DNA from: Streptosporangiaceae bacterium
Lineage (GTDB): Bacteria > Actinomycetota > Actinomycetes > Streptosporangiales > Streptosporangiaceae
Assembly: GCA_025964695.1 (NCBI GenBank)
Contig: JAOPYK010000201.1
Coordinates: forward strand, 1 to 38,299
Direction: 5' to 3'
DNA length: 38,299 nt
The notes below the pieces were generated by a model that was not told where the DNA came from, ran no database searches, and saw nothing but the letters and a program-made list of their open reading frames with translations. Made by a program: the position numbers and the translations under genes. Within the stretch, counting starts at the first letter, position 1. Every line of letters begins with the position of its first letter. Positions 34,782-38,299 of this stretch are shown here, in pieces.

Positions 34782-35474
34782 TTAGCGGGAACTATCACCT
34801 GTCAGCGACGGTCGTGACTCTTCCGAGTCGTTCTTCTTTCCGGATTGGCCCCGACCTCTGAGGATCTCGACGACGACCGGAACCAACGAGGCCGTCACCG
34901 CGAGCAGCACAACGGGTAGAACGATCTTGTCGATTCCACCGATCTTGGAGCCCGCGAAGTACCCGACCAGCACGATCGTCTCGGTCCAGAGCACGGCTCC
35001 GACCAGGTTCCAGACGAAGAACCGCACGGCGCCCATCTCCAGCATCCCGGCGAGCGGGTTGAGGAAGGTGCGCACGACGGGAATGAACCTGGCCAGCACG
35101 ACGGCCCGGGCGGGGCCGAACTTGTGGAAATAGTGCTCGGCCTTGACCACGTGCTCCTGCCTGAAGATCCGCGACTTCGGCCGGTCGAACAGCTTCCGGC
35201 CGTACTTGGCGCCCAGGAAGTGGCCGAACTGGGCGCCCGCGACCGCGAATAGCGGGGCGAGGACCAGCAGCAGCGGCAGGGACAGTTGGGGCATGTGCGC
35301 GCCCGCCGCACCTTTGACCGTGGCGAAGATTCCGGCGCTGAACAGCAGCGTGTCACCCGGCAGGAAGAACCCGACGAGCAGCCCTGTTTCAGCGAAGACG
35401 ATGCACAGAATCCCCACGACCCCGAAGGTGGTGATGAGGGAGGTCGGGTCGAGCCAGTTCACAGCGAGATGCAC
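34782..35474 (-). CDS. DedA-family membrane protein
   Basis: A 230-residue multi-pass protein of the DedA/VTT family, likely lipid-transporting. Family features are ETGLLVGFFLPGDTLLFSAG, the Gly-rich re-entrant loop FGHFLGAKYGRKLFDRP, and the conserved ARFIPVVRTFLNPLAGM. About five hydrophobic helices and a basic/acidic cytoplasmic tail (RGRGQSGKKNDSEESRP). DedA proteins act in undecaprenyl-phosphate or phospholipid flipping. Start ATG or GTG at 35474; 152 bp separate it from fba on the other strand, as with Rv0364/fba in M. tuberculosis. Confidence 0.92.
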   Translation of the reverse strand: MHLAVNWLDPTSLITTFGVVGILCIVFAETGLLVGFFLPGDTLLFSAGIFATVKGAAGAHMPQLSLPLLLVLAPLFAVAGAQFGHFLGAKYGRKLFDRPKSRIFRQEHVVKAEHYFHKFGPARAVVLARFIPVVRTFLNPLAGMLEMGAVRFFVWNLVGAVLWTETIVLVGYFAGSKIGGIDKIVLPVVLLAVTASLVPVVVEILRGRGQSGKKNDSEESRPSLTGDSSR

Positions 35475-35568
35475 GTGTTGAGCGTACCCGGCGAAGGCTC
35501 GCGTTTCCCCATGAGTGGAACTTCGGGATACTTGCCTCAGGGCGGCATCCCGCGACCGGCGATATCTC

Positions 35569-35594
35569 TGCCCGTGCGGCGTGTCCGCCGGGCA
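35569..35594 (+). promoter_or_regulatory. Leader hairpin before fba
   Basis: TGCCCG (35569-35574) pairs with CGGGCA (35589-35594) and GCGG (35576-35579) with CCGC (35585-35588), with one bulged base. It lies in the 5' leader of fba, 15 bp before AGGAGAGG. Function is not known. Confidence 0.35.
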
Positions 35595-35626
35595 GTGCCG
35601 GAGACCTGTAGGAGAGGATCTAAGAC

Positions 35627-36649
<1,023 letters not shown>

Positions 36650-36790
36650 CACCGCGTTCGCGCACGTCGCCGCGGCGCGATGCGCGGCGTGAGCGTCCTG
36701 ACCCGCACCGTCCGGCGTGGCGTACGCAGCACCGAAGCTCCGTGCGCCACGGCGGACACCGCGCAGTCCAAGATCCCGGGCCGGCGGCCC

Positions 36791-37246
36791 TCAGGCGCCG
36801 GGGCCCGGAACGGGCTCGATCTCGGTCGGGCCGAGTGAGGCGCCGCACGAGTCGCAGGTCAGCGTGGTGGTCAGCCGGCCCCCGCAGCCACGGTGCGTGA
36901 TGATCACCGGAGGCCCCTCGTCGGCGTAGTGCCGGTCCCCCCACAGCAGCAGCGACATCATGGCCGGCCACAGCTCGACGCCCTTACGGGTGAGCCGATA
37001 TTCGTACCGGTCGGGGCGCTCCTGATAGCGCACTTTGCGCACGATGCCCTCGTCACAGAGCCGGCCGAGCCGGTCCGTCAGCACGTTGCGAGCGACCCCG
37101 AGCACCTCCTGGTAGTCGTCGAAGCGCCGTACGCCCTCGAAGGCGGAGCGGATGATCAGCATGGTCCAGCGATCGCCCACGATCTCCAGGGACCGGGCGA
37201 TCGAACAGTTCTGTGTCTCGTAGGTGCGCGGTAGCACGTCTCCCAT
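36791..37246 (-). CDS. HxlR-family transcriptional regulator
   Basis: A 151-residue winged-helix regulator. It begins MGDVLPRTYETQNCSIARSL with the Cys near the N-terminus typical of HxlR proteins (a possible redox sensor), then [40 protein letters not shown] and KVRYQERPDRYEYRLTRKG. The C-terminal tail has a zinc-knuckle-like pattern (HRGCGGRL, then CDSCGAS). The ATG at 37246 is chosen because longer frames run through the divergent gene. It faces a GNAT gene across three similar palindromes, which are probably its binding sites; autoregulation is likely. Confidence 0.88.
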   Translation of the reverse strand: MGDVLPRTYETQNCSIARSLEIVGDRWTMLIIRSAFEGVRRFDDYQEVLGVARNVLTDRLGRLCDEGIVRKVRYQERPDRYEYRLTRKGVELWPAMMSLLLWGDRHYADEGPPVIITHRGCGGRLTTTLTCDSCGASLGPTEIEPVPGPGA

Positions 37247-37254
37247 AGTAGAAG

Positions 37255-37325
37255 GTTGCGTCAAACAACTCCACAAGGGTTGCGTCACGCAACTCGCTGC
37301 GATCCAATGGGTTGCATGAAGCAAC
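37255..37325. promoter_or_regulatory. Three 15-bp palindromes between HxlR and GNAT genes
   Basis: GTTGCGTCAAACAAC (37255-37269), GTTGCGTCACGCAAC (37279-37293, perfect 6-3-6) and GTTGCATGAAGCAAC (37311-37325, perfect 5-5-5). The shared pattern is GTTGC-N5-GCAAC, with the first copy degenerate on its right arm. The region lacks any other clear promoter element. Probable operators for the adjacent HxlR regulator. Confidence 0.75.
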
Positions 37326-37351
37326 TTGATGGAGGGGGCGTCGACCGGGTC

Positions 37352-37867
37352 ATGGACGATCTCGACGACGTGCGCATCAGGCCCTACAGCCTCACCGACG
37401 ACGAGCGGCTGCGGTGCATGCGGCTCTCCCCCTTCAGCCTCTACTTGCGGTTCTTCTCGGGCACCCCGCGGGTCCCGGAGGCCTACGTGCGGGCTCTGCA
37501 CGGGATGGACCACTGGGACCACGACGCGCTGGTCGCGATCCTCGATGAGGAGATCCTCGGCGTCGCGGAGTACGTACGCGATCGCCACGACCCGGCCCGC
37601 GCCGAGGTCGCCGTCTTGGTCACCGACGACTGGCAGCGGCATGGACTGGCCCGGCCTCTGATCACCTTCCTGGCCCAGCTCGCCGCACGGCGCGGCATCA
37701 CCGAGTTCGACGCCGACGTCATGCTCCAGAATCGGGGCGGGCTCTGCGCGGTACGCAGTGGCTGGCCGTCCGCCCGGGCCGTCCGCACCGGCGGCTCGGC
37801 GCATTTCCGGCTCCCGCTGCCGGTGCCGCCGCCTGTCCCTAAGGCGCTACTTCGGGACTCGGGTTGA
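37352..37867 (+). CDS. GNAT-family N-acetyltransferase
   Basis: About 171 residues from the ATG at 37352, which leaves all three palindromes upstream and has GGAGGGGG somewhat distant; an ATG at 37316 lies inside the third palindrome. The protein reads VRIRPYSLTDDERLRCM, SLYLRFFSGTP, VAILDEEILGVAEYVRD, then the acetyl-CoA-binding segment VTDDWQRHGLARPLITFLAQ. This resembles the GNAT domain of actinobacterial protein lysine acetyltransferases (Pat-like), without a cyclic-nucleotide or CoA-ligase domain. A Pro-rich tail (PLPVPPPVPK) ends it. Substrate unknown; expression probably controlled by the divergent HxlR protein. Confidence 0.85.
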   Translation: MDDLDDVRIRPYSLTDDERLRCMRLSPFSLYLRFFSGTPRVPEAYVRALHGMDHWDHDALVAILDEEILGVAEYVRDRHDPARAEVAVLVTDDWQRHGLARPLITFLAQLAARRGITEFDADVMLQNRGGLCAVRSGWPSARAVRTGGSAHFRLPLPVPPPVPKALLRDSG

Positions 37868-37892
37868 TACCGGCCGTACTCCGCCACTTACG

Positions 37893-38299
37893 ATGACCCG
37901 CATGAGCCAGAACCTGTTCGGCGGACCGCCTCCCACCCTGTTGCCCGAGAACGAGGAGGCCAAGAAACTCGTCGATGAGGGCATCGAGCCAAAAGAGGTC
38001 GCCGCGAAGTTTCCCACCTACTCCCTGGCGTGGGCCCTGCTCGCGGAGAAGGAGTTCGACGCCGGGCACGTGATCAGGGCGTACGCCTACGCGCGGACCG
38101 GCTACCACCGCGGCCTCGACTCGCTGCGGCGGGCGGGCTGGAAGGGCCACGGCCCGATCCCCTGGGAACACGAGGCCAACCGCGGGTTCCTGCGCTCTCT
38201 GAACACTCTCGGCCGGGCCGCCGCCGCCATCGGCGAGGAGGACGAGGCCGATCGCTGCAAGACCTTCCTGCGAGACAGCAGCGCCGAGGCCGCGGAGGC
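37893..38299 (+). CDS. DUF3151 family protein (partial, runs off window)
   Basis: A frame without a stop continues to the window end. It reads MSQNLFGGPPPTLLP, AAKFPTYSLAWALLAE, AYAYARTGYHRGLDSLRRAG and GPIPWEHEANRGFLRSL, characteristic of the actinobacterial DUF3151 family (M. tuberculosis Rv0360c, close to fba). About 135 residues are seen, so only a few may be missing. Start could be 37893 or 37902 (in frame); no ribosome binding site is seen for either, and the gene may be leaderless. Function unknown. Confidence 0.85.
   Translation, partial: MTRMSQNLFGGPPPTLLPENEEAKKLVDEGIEPKEVAAKFPTYSLAWALLAEKEFDAGHVIRAYAYARTGYHRGLDSLRRAGWKGHGPIPWEHEANRGFLRSLNTLGRAAAAIGEEDEADRCKTFLRDSSAEAAE

Overview
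The window comes from a high-GC actinomycete. GTG starts are frequent, starts are often coupled by 4-base overlaps, and the heat-shock genes are under HAIR (HspR-box) elements. The gene set (dCTP deaminase, EtfD-like Fe-S membrane protein, dnaK-grpE-dnaJ-hspR-clpB, class II aldolase, DedA protein, OPRTase, DUF3151 protein) matches in content the Mycobacterium tuberculosis Rv0321-Rv0384c neighbourhood. A Streptosporangiales-type filamentous actinomycete is my inference and is not proven by the sequence.

Left end (1-3.76 kb): a decayed mobile-element landing site. A tRNA-Gly(CCC) gene lies 50 bp beyond the end of an N-terminally truncated tyrosine recombinase. A decayed copy of the middle of that tRNA lies at 868-905. 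Between them is a sensor histidine kinase broken by two frameshifts, with no response regulator. 

3.87-10.0 kb: a dCTP deaminase gene, two unknown proteins that look like divergent paralogues of each other, a 713-residue EtfD-like Fe-S membrane protein on the minus strand, and an APC-family amino-acid permease ending at a perfect 19-bp palindrome.

10.0-12.7 kb (minus strand): two ECF sigma factor genes and a CU044_5270-type membrane protein whose start overlaps the second sigma gene; a probable signalling unit.

12.7-19.85 kb: the heat-shock cluster dnaK-grpE-dnaJ-hspR-clpB. Two HAIR-like boxes bracket a sigma70-type promoter upstream of dnaK. Structured spacers occur between grpE and dnaJ and between hspR and clpB, and a 57-bp imperfect tandem repeat sits between dnaJ and hspR. 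No HAIR box is visible before clpB, so the five genes may form one autoregulated operon.

19.85-29.1 kb: a catabolic cassette. An IclR regulator and an aldehyde dehydrogenase on the minus strand diverge from a complete branched-chain-amino-acid-type ABC importer (Tat lipoprotein, two ATPases, two permeases) and a second, related aldehyde dehydrogenase. Both borders carry gene remnants (Gfo/Idh/MocA fragments on the left, a dienelactone-hydrolase-like C-terminus on the right), which suggests the cassette was inserted. The aldehyde dehydrogenases resemble benzaldehyde/aryl-aldehyde dehydrogenases, so uptake and oxidation of an aromatic compound is the leading hypothesis.

29.1-38.3 kb: mostly chromosomal genes: a cytosolic PhoD-like phosphoesterase, a NYN-domain protein with a disordered S/P/Q-rich linker, a TPR protein, an alpha/beta-hydrolase-fold protein lacking its nucleophile, pyrE-type OPRTase, a DedA protein with a RodZ-C-terminus-like membrane protein, class II fructose-bisphosphate aldolase, a divergent HxlR regulator/GNAT pair with three similar palindromes between them, and the start of a DUF3151 gene that runs off the window.
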